From the NCBI RefSeq assembly GCF_052056485.1, contig NZ_CP183948.1, positions 5,456,001 through 5,520,000 of the forward strand: a DNA stretch of 64,000 nt, in the 5' to 3' direction. The notes under the pieces were generated by a model. The model did no database searches and had not been told where the DNA came from. It saw only the letters and a list, made by a program, of their open reading frames with translations. This DNA is from Paenibacillus_AQ nitricinens (GTDB lineage Bacteria; Bacillota; Bacilli; Paenibacillales; Paenibacillaceae). The position numbers and the translations under genes were made by a program. This document shows, piece by piece, positions 36,177 through 43,199 of this stretch (its first letter is position 1; every line of letters begins with the position of its first letter).

Positions 36177-37188
36177 GTTTATTAATCTTCTTGCAAGATC
36201 CCCGCTTAACCAAAACAGACTCGAATACCACATGCTTGTTCTCCGATTGTCCCGAAATCAGGTCAAACAGAATTTCAACACTGGCTTTCGCCATATCCAC
36301 CCCAGGCTGGCTAATCGTATCCAACGATGGGTGATAGTATTCTGCCATCTCTATACCGTCAAATCCGATGATCGAAATATCATTTGGAATCGATAGACCC
36401 AAGGACAATAAAGCTTTGGCAGCTCCGATAGCAATGGTATCTGATGCGGCAAAGACAGCAGTGATATCTTTCTTCTTATTGAGCAGTCTTTTCGTAGCTG
36501 TAAAGCCAGAACTTGGACTGTATTCACAATCCTCTACCAAGGCAGCATCATACTCAATCCCATGATCCTCAAGCGCCTTGATATAACCCATAAGACGACG
36601 GTTTCCGGTAGTATGCTGAACCAAAGGAAATCTGGCCAAAAAACAAATGTTCCGGTGTCCGAGTGAAATTAGATAGCTCACAGCTTTATAGGACTCTTGC
36701 ATATCATCAATGATCACACTGGAGAATACGGCAGGATCAACATCCTTCGTAGTCGTGATGGTAGTCAAAACGAATGGGATCGGCAATTGTTTGAATTTTT
36801 CTTCAGAATGGTCATATGTACCACCCATAAAGATTACCCCGTATAAATTCTTTTCCTTCACAAGCTGAAGAGCAGCATTGATCTCATCCACTCCATCTTC
36901 AACATGCTGGATCAGAAGCGGACAGCCGCGCAGATTTACTTGACGCTCTACTTCTTTGATCATGTCTGCAAAAAACGGGTTTGCAATTCCCTTAACCATA
37001 AGCGCTATCGTATTGGAACGCGTTTTCTTCAGATTGCTCGCATTTCCATTCGGAATGTAATTATGTTCTCTTACAACAGCCATTACTTTAGCTCTGGTTG
37101 CATCACTTACAACACCGGAGTTATTAATTACCCTGGAGACCGTGGCGATACCAACGCCTGATAGTCTTGCAATATCCTTGATATTCAT
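36169..37188 (-). CDS. LacI-family transcriptional regulator
   Basis: A 339-residue repressor. I start it at ATG 37188 because MNIKDIARLSGVGIATVSRV is the canonical LacI N-terminus and GGGGG lies 4 nt upstream; an upstream frame would extend across the operator. The HTH is at residues 3-22 and the hinge helix at about 47-57, followed by the periplasmic-binding-like sugar domain (VIIDDMQESYKAV, GHRNICFLARF, IIGFDGIEMAEYYHPSLDTI). A perfect palindrome (37264-37281) lies 75 bp before its start and a second copy of the core at 37503-37514, next to the divergent serine hydrolase gene. It probably controls both itself with the beta-glucan genes and the divergent gene. Confidence 0.92.
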   Translation of the reverse strand: MNIKDIARLSGVGIATVSRVINNSGVVSDATRAKVMAVVREHNYIPNGNASNLKKTRSNTIALMVKGIANPFFADMIKEVERQVNLRGCPLLIQHVEDGVDEINAALQLVKEKNLYGVIFMGGTYDHSEEKFKQLPIPFVLTTITTTKDVDPAVFSSVIIDDMQESYKAVSYLISLGHRNICFLARFPLVQHTTGNRRLMGYIKALEDHGIEYDAALVEDCEYSPSSGFTATKRLLNKKKDITAVFAASDTIAIGAAKALLSLGLSIPNDISIIGFDGIEMAEYYHPSLDTISQPGVDMAKASVEILFDLISGQSENKHVVFESVLVKRGSCKKINKQA

Positions 37189-37263
37189 AATTCCCCCTGT
37201 TTCACCCCTATAATGAGCTCCCCTGCACCTGATGAAATCAGCTTGGTGGAAACGCATGAAATG

Positions 37264-37281
37264 ATGGGAAACGTTTCCCAT
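37264..37281. promoter_or_regulatory. LacI-family operator 1
   Basis: Perfect 18-bp palindrome ATGGGAAACGTTTCCCAT upstream of lacI. The GGAAACGTTTCC core recurs at 37503-37514. Confidence 0.85.
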
Positions 37282-37502
37282 GACATCATTTTGACTGTTT
37301 TCGTATCTAAATCGCTTATTACGTTCATTATGGACAGATATTTTTTAGAAGTCAACCTATGATTTTCGAATAAAAATGAATCACATCTCGAATTCATTTT
37401 AAATTCTAAGTAGTTTAGTGTTAAACAGTAGTCTTCCTGCTTACATTGACTTTAAAATAAGAATAGAATACCATCAATTTAGCTATTAAATATCCGGTCA
37501 TA

Positions 37503-37514
37503 GGAAACGTTTCC
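37503..37514. promoter_or_regulatory. LacI-family operator 2
   Basis: Perfect 12-bp palindrome GGAAACGTTTCC, 76 bp before the serine hydrolase start and about 236 bp from operator 1. The pair could allow looping across the divergent promoter region. Confidence 0.8.
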
Positions 37515-37589
37515 ACTCTATTTTCAATCATTTCGATCGACAATCTACCTCATCAAGCTTGGAATCATAGAGAAAGAGGGCTGCATTTT

Positions 37590-38498
37590 ATGTTAAACAT
37601 GACTCGCTTTGAAGCTCAAATCCGCGAACGTGGATTAAATGTATTCAATGTACGTGTGCTTCAAAACGGATCTCTAGTGGGGAAAGTGGATCTCGCAGAG
37701 GATATCCGGCGCTTGCAGCATTCGGTCAGCAAATCTTTTACATGCATGGCGGTGGGTCTAGCCATCGAAGAAGGAAAGCTATCACTAAATACAACACTTA
37801 AAGATGTGTTTCCGGAATATGCATTCACTCATAAAGAGGCCTGTTCTTCCATGCAACCTGGGGAGTTGACCTTGTTCGATTTACTACGTATGAGTACAGG
37901 GCATGATTCCCCACCGTTTTGGGTTGAAGAAAGATTGGCCTTGAAGGATGTAAATTGGATACAACATTATCTATCGCTGCCTTTAGACAGACCTCCTGGG
38001 GAACAGTTTACCTACAGTAGCGGGGATACCATTATGATCTCTGCCATGGTTCAGGCCCGTGTCGGACAAACCGTAAAGGATTACCTCGTTCCCCGTCTCT
38101 TTGCCCCACTAGGCATAGAAAATATTGATTGGGAAACGACTCCTCAAGGGATCACCCTCGGTTGTGCCGGACTTCAGATCAATACCGAAGAACTAAGCCA
38201 ATTTGGACAGCTTCTTTTGCAAAAAGGAATGTGGAAGGGACAGCAGCTTATTCCAGCAGCTTGGATTGATTTTGTTACACAAAAGCAGATCGAAAATAAC
38301 GGAGCTGGTGATTGGGGCCAAGGGTACGGCTGTCAATTCTGGTTGTGTACGCACGATGCTTATCGTGCCGATGGCGCTCACGGTCAATTCTGCATGGTTG
38401 CCCCGGATGCTCAAGTGGTAATCGCTATTAACAGTATGGAAGATAATATGCAAGCTATTCTAGACACTGTCTGGGAGGAGATCTGGCCGCTTCTATAG
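37590..38498 (+). CDS. beta-lactamase-fold serine hydrolase
   Basis: A 302-residue protein of the class C beta-lactamase/esterase family. It carries SVSK as the SxxK motif (Ser45, Lys48), FTYSSGD as the Tyr-containing second motif (near 136) and AHGQF as the His-Gly third motif (near 270). There is no signal peptide or membrane anchor, so a cytoplasmic esterase or peptidase is more likely than antibiotic resistance. GAAAGAGGG is 15-20 nt upstream of the ATG, a poor distance; ATG at codon 4 is an alternative. It is divergent from lacI with the second operator in its promoter region, linking it to the glucan regulon. Confidence 0.85.
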   Translation: MLNMTRFEAQIRERGLNVFNVRVLQNGSLVGKVDLAEDIRRLQHSVSKSFTCMAVGLAIEEGKLSLNTTLKDVFPEYAFTHKEACSSMQPGELTLFDLLRMSTGHDSPPFWVEERLALKDVNWIQHYLSLPLDRPPGEQFTYSSGDTIMISAMVQARVGQTVKDYLVPRLFAPLGIENIDWETTPQGITLGCAGLQINTEELSQFGQLLLQKGMWKGQQLIPAAWIDFVTQKQIENNGAGDWGQGYGCQFWLCTHDAYRADGAHGQFCMVAPDAQVVIAINSMEDNMQAILDTVWEEIWPLL

Positions 38499-38538
38499 CG
38501 GTGGCCATATGCAAGACAGCTTTTTCACGGGAAGGCTC

Positions 38539-38585
38539 AAGGTGCCGAAAAAGTAGTGAAGGCTACTTTCTCGGCACCTTCTTTT
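38539..38585 (+). terminator. terminator after the serine hydrolase gene
   Basis: AAGGTGCCGA pairs with TCGGCACCTT, extended by AAAGTAG/CTACTTT, then CTTTT. Confidence 0.88.
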
Positions 38586-38594
38586 CGTATAATT

Positions 38595-38628
38595 AGGCCA
38601 ACCCCAATTATAGGGTTGGCCTTTTTTG
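38595..38628 (+). terminator. second terminator-like hairpin
   Basis: AGGCCAACCC pairs perfectly with GGGTTGGCCT, followed by TTTTT. It lies 10 nt after the previous terminator and marks the border of the palindrome array and IS. Confidence 0.85.
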
Positions 38629-38637
38629 AGAGTAATT

Positions 38638-38765
38638 AGGGAAAAGCTCCCTCTATTTAGCCGATAATTGCTTGAAATGAATGAAAAGAGGGAAATCCTC
38701 CCTAAAAATCGGGAGAATATCTATATTCGCCAACGAATTAGTTAAATTACAGGGAGGATTTCCCT
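38638..38765. repeat. array of three AGGGA-N5-TCCCT palindromes
   Basis: Units at 38638-38652, 38689-38703 and 38751-38765, with centres 51 and 62 bp apart. The same unit and spacing occur at 55099-55276, and a further unit at 40309-40323 lies across the insertion sequence. Confidence 0.8.
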
Positions 38766-38797
38766 GCTATGAACGAATTCGTCAATTCCCCTGTTTT

Positions 38798-39053
38798 CCC
38801 CTTTAAACCAAAGGGTTTTCAATCCCTTGGGCACAGAGACAAAATGCAAGTCGTCGGCTGGCAATCTGCTATCCGTGGGTTGGTTACCACATGTTATGCC
38901 TACGTCGAAAGAGCTTCCGCAAACTAATTTCGCACGTCAGATCAGGGATCCTGTGCATAGGGAATTCACGGATTCTCCTCGTACCTTTCTCTTTGTCTCC
39001 ATGCCCCAAGGATTCAAATCTCTTGGGATATTTTTTATTCTTTCTTATTCGAA
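38798..39053 (-). ncRNA. IS noncoding end, candidate bridge/seeker RNA region
   Basis: IS110-family elements make a guide-like RNA from a noncoding end; in the IS1111 group it lies downstream of the transposase, as here. The region contains two hairpins in opposite orientation, 38808-38844 and 38992-39027, each ending GGGCA-GAGACAAA when read 5' to 3' on its own strand. I could not fold the RNA or assign target- and donor-binding loops. Confidence 0.4.
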
Positions 39054-40169
39054 TTATGCCATTCTTCGTTCTGCGTCTACCGCAATCGACCAGATGAATC
39101 CAACTAACTCACGACCTACTGCAGCCATGGTTAAATTTCGGTGCTTCCCGCGTCTGACTAACTTCAGATACTTGCTGTGTAACCGTTCTTGGGCCTTCCA
39201 CGACGTTTCATGCACATGAGCACTTTGCCCCTCCAATCGCACGGTTAAATCTCCTTTAATCGCTGGACGGTGACGGTAACTCCATGCAGACTCTACCAGT
39301 GCGCGCCTTACTCCAGAATTTCCGACTTTTGTAAGACTACCTCTTTTGGTGCTTGCTCCCGATGAATACTCCCGTGGGACGAGTCCCAGATAACTCATGA
39401 GCTGAGCCGGTGAACGAAAACGCTCGAAATTCCCAATCTCAACCACTAAAGTCATAGCTGTCAGCAGAGCGATTCCCCGCAGACCTTGCAATGCTTGAAT
39501 GACAGGTGCGTAGGGACAGATCTGCGCTTCTTCTCGCATTGCGGCTTCAAGGCGCTTGATTCGCTCCTCCACTTCCCGGAGCTGTTGCAGGGATTCGGTG
39601 AAAACTCGTTCTTGAGCTGCATGATCAAACCTCAGCATGGACAACCATTCCCGGTACCTTTTGGTCCAGCGTTTTTTCATGCCCTCTGGCTTGTGAATTT
39701 GATGGCGCAACAAAAAATGAATGAGTCGTTGCCGAGCCCGATGTAGGTCTTGCCTAGCATCTTCTCGCGCACGAATAAGATCTCGTAAGGCTTCGAGTTC
39801 TGGAGTCGGTACATAAATCGCAGTCAATTCTCCTGCACGGTGGAGCTGAGCCAGTTTTTCAGCATCCCGTCGATCTGTTTTTATGGCATCGCCAGGGCGC
39901 TGTGGCATACGCGAAGGTGCGATCACCACGCAGGAAATCCCCATCTTCGTCAACCAGCGGTACAAGTCATATCCGGTAGGTCCAGCTTCATAGCAGACCT
40001 CTAGCGTAATCCCTGAACCTTTGAGTTTCCGAATTATTTTAGCGACTGCATCAGGGGTATGGGGAATGGCTCCATAATATCGCGCGGGTTCTCGACCCTC
40101 ATCTGCAATGGCCACCGCAATTTTTTCTTTAGATACATCCAAACCAACGTATTTTATGGTATTCTTCAT
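39054..40169 (-). CDS. IS110/IS1111-family DEDD transposase
   Basis: A 371-residue recombinase starting at ATG 40169 (MKNTIKYVGLDVSKEK), with AAAGGAG upstream; a longer frame to 40223 lacks a ribosome site. The N-terminal RuvC-like DEDD domain shows YVGLDVSKEKIAVA, CYEAGPTGYDLYRWL and KTDRRDAEKLA. The C-terminal transposase-20 domain has LRGIALLTAMTLVVEIGNF, SYLGLVPREYSSG and KVGNSGVRRALVESAW with the catalytic Ser region. There are no frameshifts or internal stops, so the element may be active. The gene is transcribed opposite to the serine hydrolase. Confidence 0.95.
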   Translation of the reverse strand: MKNTIKYVGLDVSKEKIAVAIADEGREPARYYGAIPHTPDAVAKIIRKLKGSGITLEVCYEAGPTGYDLYRWLTKMGISCVVIAPSRMPQRPGDAIKTDRRDAEKLAQLHRAGELTAIYVPTPELEALRDLIRAREDARQDLHRARQRLIHFLLRHQIHKPEGMKKRWTKRYREWLSMLRFDHAAQERVFTESLQQLREVEERIKRLEAAMREEAQICPYAPVIQALQGLRGIALLTAMTLVVEIGNFERFRSPAQLMSYLGLVPREYSSGASTKRGSLTKVGNSGVRRALVESAWSYRHRPAIKGDLTVRLEGQSAHVHETSWKAQERLHSKYLKLVRRGKHRNLTMAAVGRELVGFIWSIAVDAERRMA

Positions 40170-40308
40170 AGTAACAGCTCCTTTCGTATGTAGCTCTGAA
40201 ATGGTTGTCCTTTTAACTTCCATTTTAACCTACGGTGTGCGAAACAGGGGCTGCTTTTCGTTCATCATAACTAATTATTAGTCTATTGAGTAGAAAGCTC
40301 TGAATTAT

Positions 40309-40323
40309 AGGGAGATTTTCCCT
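40309..40323. repeat. fourth palindrome of the array, right of the IS
   Basis: AGGGA-GATTT-TCCCT within AATTATAGGG...CCCTAATTAT. Subtracting the IS (38769-40265) places its centre 61 bp from the unit at 38751-38765. Confidence 0.75.
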
Positions 40324-40374
40324 AATTATCTATCAGAGCTTCAGTTTGCTTACTTTGGCGAGGATGCTCTGCAC

Positions 40375-40405
40375 GCAAAAACAGCCTTCCCGAAGGAAGG
40401 CTGTT
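40375..40405 (-). terminator. terminator hairpin, distal copy
   Basis: AACAGCCTTCC pairs with GGAAGGCTGTT around a 4-nt loop, with TTTTT after it on the minus strand. Identical hairpin to that at 40507-40537, 132 bp away. Confidence 0.85.
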
Positions 40406-40409
40406 ACTC

Positions 40410-40490
40410 GCCCCAGGCGGGATGCAGCCCTTCCGGGCTGACTGCGAAGCTGATCCTATCGATGCCTTTGCTCCGACGAACCACCTGGGC
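40410..40490 (-). pseudogene. possible decayed tRNA copy
   Basis: On the minus strand it begins GCCCAGGTGG and ends CCGCCTGGGGC, an acceptor-like helix 81 nt apart. It is followed, like the real tRNA, by GAGTAACAGCC and the same terminator. The interval from the tRNA (134 bp) matches the interval between the two terminators (132 bp). The internal arms do not form a normal cloverleaf, so it is at best a degraded tandem duplicate. Confidence 0.4.
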
Positions 40491-40506
40491 TTCTCTTTCC
40501 CTGCTC

Positions 40507-40537
40507 GCAAAAACAGCCTTCCCGAAGGAAGGCTGTT
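40507..40537 (-). terminator. terminator of tRNA-Arg
   Basis: AACAGCCTTCC/GGAAGGCTGTT with a 4-nt loop and TTTTTG following on the minus strand, 7 nt after the tRNA 3' end. Confidence 0.9.
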
Positions 40538-40543
40538 ACTTGA

Positions 40544-40617
40544 CGTCCCGGAAGGGATTCGAACCCCTGACCGTGCGCTTAGAAGGCGCATGCTCTATCC
40601 AGCTGAGCTACCGGGAC
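40544..40617 (-). tRNA. tRNA-Arg (anticodon TCT)
   Basis: 74 nt on the minus strand. Acceptor GTCCCGG pairs with CCGGGAC, D-arm TAGCTCAGCTGGATAGAGCA, anticodon arm TGCGC-CTTCTAA-GCGCA giving anticodon TCT (reads AGA), T-arm with GGTTCGAATCC, discriminator G. The CCA end is not encoded. A terminator follows immediately. Confidence 0.96.
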
Positions 40618-40736
40618 ATATAAGAATTAATGATATGTATTGACGCAACGATATTTATTATACCCTATTCAGCAGAATTTTCAAGATCAAACATTTTGGA
40701 AAATAAGTAATCTTCATCCTATTTTAATAATAACAA

Positions 40737-40776
40737 GGGCATCCTAGCTATTTTCATAGCTTACGGATACCCTCGT
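40737..40776 (-). terminator. terminator of the small gene at 40789-41145
   Basis: GGGCATCC/GGATACCC around an inner AGCTAT/ATAGCT helix, followed on the minus strand by a T-rich tail. The other side also has TTTTT, so it may be bidirectional. Confidence 0.65.
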
Positions 40777-40788
40777 TTTTACTCCATA

Positions 40789-41145
40789 TTACTCCAGATT
40801 CCGAAAATGCTGCTCCAGCTGCTTTTTTAAATCTCCGTATGTCATTAATTCTCTCTGAAACTTGGAACGTTCATCTTCTGGCGTCATAATCATACTGCCT
40901 GTAAACGCGCTCGAAGTCACATCTTTAAAAGCATCATGCATATTGTTATCAAACCAATCAGTAGAAGTATCAGCGTCATTAGTGAGAATACGGACAATCT
41001 CATAGCCTTCTTCGCGCTGATCTTCTACGATATACACCAAAAGTGCAGGATCACTAACAGCACCTGGCAATACACCTACTTCTGCACAAGGCGCACCGTC
41101 ATACTCCATCATTCTGCGAATTTTGGCATCTTTAATATAATACAC
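40789..41145 (-). CDS. small conserved-looking protein of unknown function
   Basis: A 118-residue acidic, soluble protein with no signal peptide or membrane segment. It starts at GTG 41145 (MYYIKDAKIRRMMEYDG), with AAGGA 7 nt upstream, the only start with a ribosome site; an overlapping ATG reads into a stop. The middle has VYIVEDQREEGYEIVRILTN and the C-terminus is charged and helical (SKFQRELMTYGDLKKQLEQH). It is flanked by its own terminator and by tRNA-Arg on one side and divergent asnB on the other. I do not recognise the family and give no function. Confidence 0.65.
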   Translation of the reverse strand: MYYIKDAKIRRMMEYDGAPCAEVGVLPGAVSDPALLVYIVEDQREEGYEIVRILTNDADTSTDWFDNNMHDAFKDVTSSAFTGSMIMTPEDERSKFQRELMTYGDLKKQLEQHFRNLE

Positions 41146-41290
41146 CTGTCATCCTTCCCTCCTGGCAAATTCCTCTCTTCCCTAGTGTTCGGATAAGGAC
41201 ATACATTTTATGCCTTCCTTCGGCATATATCTGTATTACTTGGCAAAAAAGTAAGGACAACAATCGCACAAAAAGAGAGGATGAACCATC

Positions 41291-43135
41291 ATGTGCGGAA
41301 TAACCGGATTTATCCAGTGGCGCGGAGATCTCACGCAGCACTCGCAGTTGCTGGTCAAAATGACTGAAACTTTAGCAGACCGCGGACCGGATGCAGCTGG
41401 AACTTGGATTTCAGGCCCCTGTGCATTCGGTCACCGCAGACTTAGCGTTATCGATCCAGAGAACGGCGCGCAGCCTATGATCACCCGCCATGAGGAACAG
41501 GTATACGCGATTGTGTACAACGGCGAATTATATAATGCACCCGAGCTCAAACAAGAACTTAAGCAGCGGGGTCATCAATTCCGTACCCAATGTGACACTG
41601 AGGTTCTGCTTCATGCCTATATCGAATGGGGACCGGATTGTGTAGAGAAGCTCAATGGGATCTTTGCCTTTGCAGTGTGGGACGGTCTTCGGGATCAGGT
41701 CTTTTTTGCACGTGACCGTTTAGGCGTGAAGCCCCTGTTCTATAGTAAAGTGGATGATGTCTTAGTTTTTGGCTCAGAGCCTAAGGCGCTGCTGCAGCAC
41801 CCCAAGGTACAGCCAGTCGTAGGTCCCGAAGGACTTGCGGAAATCTTTATTATCGGTCCAGCCCGTACACCAGGACACGGTGTTTATAAGGATATGCAGG
41901 AACTTCGTCCTGGGCATGCCATGATCTATAGCCGTGAAGGTCTGCGTAGTTATGCTTATTGGAAGCTGGAAAGCGTAAAACACACTGATAATGAAGCAGA
42001 AACAGCTACTAAGGTGCGTGAACTGCTGCAGGATACGCTCGAACGCCAACTGGTCTCAGATGTTCCTGTCTGCTCCCTCTTGTCAGGAGGGCTGGACTCC
42101 AGTGCGTTAACAGCACTTGCAGTGGACTACTACAACCGAAACGGTCAAGGACGAGTGGATACGTATTCCGTCGATTATGTCGATAACGACAAGCACTTCA
42201 AGAGCCATACTTTTCAGCCCGGAGCAGATGGTCCATGGATTAAGCGAATGGTCGATGAATTAAATACGAACCATCGCTATATCTCGTTTGATACACCAGA
42301 GCTTGTAGAAGCACTTGATAATGCACTGTACACACGCGATTTACCTGGGATGACCGATGTGGACTCTTCTTTGTATTTATTTTGCCGTGAGATTAAAAAG
42401 AATGCTACTGTAGCCATTTCCGGCGAAGCTGCCGATGAGATTTTTGGCGGTTATCCTTGGTTCCATCGGGAGGAAATGCTCTCCTCAGGCACTTTCCCTT
42501 GGTCTGTTGCTCCTAAAATGCGTGCCAGTCTATTATCCCCTGAAGTTAATGAATGGATTCGGCCGCTGGAATATTTGGGTGACAGATACAGTGATTCAGT
42601 AGCCGAAGTCCCAACATTGGATGGGGAGACAGGTAAACAAGCACAAATGCGCGTAATGTCCTATTTAAACATCACCCGCTTCATGCCTACTTTGCTCGAC
42701 CGTAAGGACCGAATGAGTATGGGCGCCGGACTAGAGGTACGTGTTCCTTATTGTGATCATCGCCTCGTTCAATATGTCTTTAATATTCCTTGGGAAATCA
42801 AGAACCTAAACGGTCGTGAAAAAGGGATTTTACGCAAAGCGCTTGAGGGAATTCTTCCAGATGATGTGCTATATCGTAAAAAAAGTCCTTATCCGAAAAC
42901 ACACAATCCAGCCTATTTAAACGCAGTACGAACACAAGTATTGAATATTCTAGATGACTCTACTTCACCTATACTCCCATTAATTGATGCTGCCAAAATC
43001 CGTGAGATCGCCGCTTCCCCAGAATCCTCTACCAATCTGCCTTGGTTCGGCCAGCTCATGTCCGGTCCTCAGCTCTTTGCTTACCTCGCCCAAGTAGATC
43101 TCTGGCTGCGTAAATATAACGTCTCCATCCAATAA
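41291..43135 (+). CDS. asnB: asparagine synthetase (glutamine-hydrolysing)
   Basis: Makes asparagine from aspartate, ATP and glutamine. The 614-residue protein begins MCGITGF, giving the catalytic N-terminal Cys after Met removal, and has a class II glutaminase domain (FGHRRLSVID, YNGELYN, CDTEVLLH). The synthetase domain has the PP-loop LLSGGLDSSAL (near 258) and GEAADEIFGGYPWF (near 377). The length equals that of Bacillus AsnO, one of three paralogues there, so the asnO type is possible. GAGAGG is upstream of the ATG. It is monocistronic, with a strong terminator after it. Confidence 0.95.
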   Translation: MCGITGFIQWRGDLTQHSQLLVKMTETLADRGPDAAGTWISGPCAFGHRRLSVIDPENGAQPMITRHEEQVYAIVYNGELYNAPELKQELKQRGHQFRTQCDTEVLLHAYIEWGPDCVEKLNGIFAFAVWDGLRDQVFFARDRLGVKPLFYSKVDDVLVFGSEPKALLQHPKVQPVVGPEGLAEIFIIGPARTPGHGVYKDMQELRPGHAMIYSREGLRSYAYWKLESVKHTDNEAETATKVRELLQDTLERQLVSDVPVCSLLSGGLDSSALTALAVDYYNRNGQGRVDTYSVDYVDNDKHFKSHTFQPGADGPWIKRMVDELNTNHRYISFDTPELVEALDNALYTRDLPGMTDVDSSLYLFCREIKKNATVAISGEAADEIFGGYPWFHREEMLSSGTFPWSVAPKMRASLLSPEVNEWIRPLEYLGDRYSDSVAEVPTLDGETGKQAQMRVMSYLNITRFMPTLLDRKDRMSMGAGLEVRVPYCDHRLVQYVFNIPWEIKNLNGREKGILRKALEGILPDDVLYRKKSPYPKTHNPAYLNAVRTQVLNILDDSTSPILPLIDAAKIREIAASPESSTNLPWFGQLMSGPQLFAYLAQVDLWLRKYNVSIQ

Positions 43136-43139
43136 GCGA

Positions 43140-43186
43140 CAAGCCAAACAGCAAGTCCCCGTATCGGCGGCTTGCTGTTTGGCTTG
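43140..43186. terminator. bidirectional terminator after asnB
   Basis: CAAGCCAAACAGCAAG pairs perfectly with CTTGCTGTTTGGCTTG (16 bp), between convergent asnB and the aldo/keto reductase gene. Confidence 0.85.
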
Positions 43187-43199
43187 TATTCGTAATTTT

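Larger units (their letters stand above)
38769..40265 (-). mobile_element. IS110-family (IS1111 group) insertion sequence
   Basis: About 1.5 kb bounded by inverted repeats: ATGAACGAA (38769-38777) then CCCCTGTTTT (38788-38797) on the left, matched in reverse by AAACAGGGG (40242-40250) and TTCGTTCAT (40257-40265) on the right. It contains one intact DEDD transposase gene and, downstream of it, a 250-bp noncoding end. Inverted repeats and a long downstream noncoding end fit the IS1111 group. No target duplication is seen, as usual for the family. It sits 3 bp past a palindrome of the local repeat array. Ends are inferred from the repeats, not from comparison with an empty site. Confidence 0.82.

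Noticed and set aside
37264..37281. CcpA cre site
   Set aside because: The centre is AAACGTTT with the wrong register for the cre consensus; a LacI autoregulatory operator fits better.
40322..40591. 89-codon minus-strand frame over the tRNA-Arg region
   Set aside because: It runs through the tRNA 3' half and both terminators; its repeated segment simply translates the duplicated hairpin.
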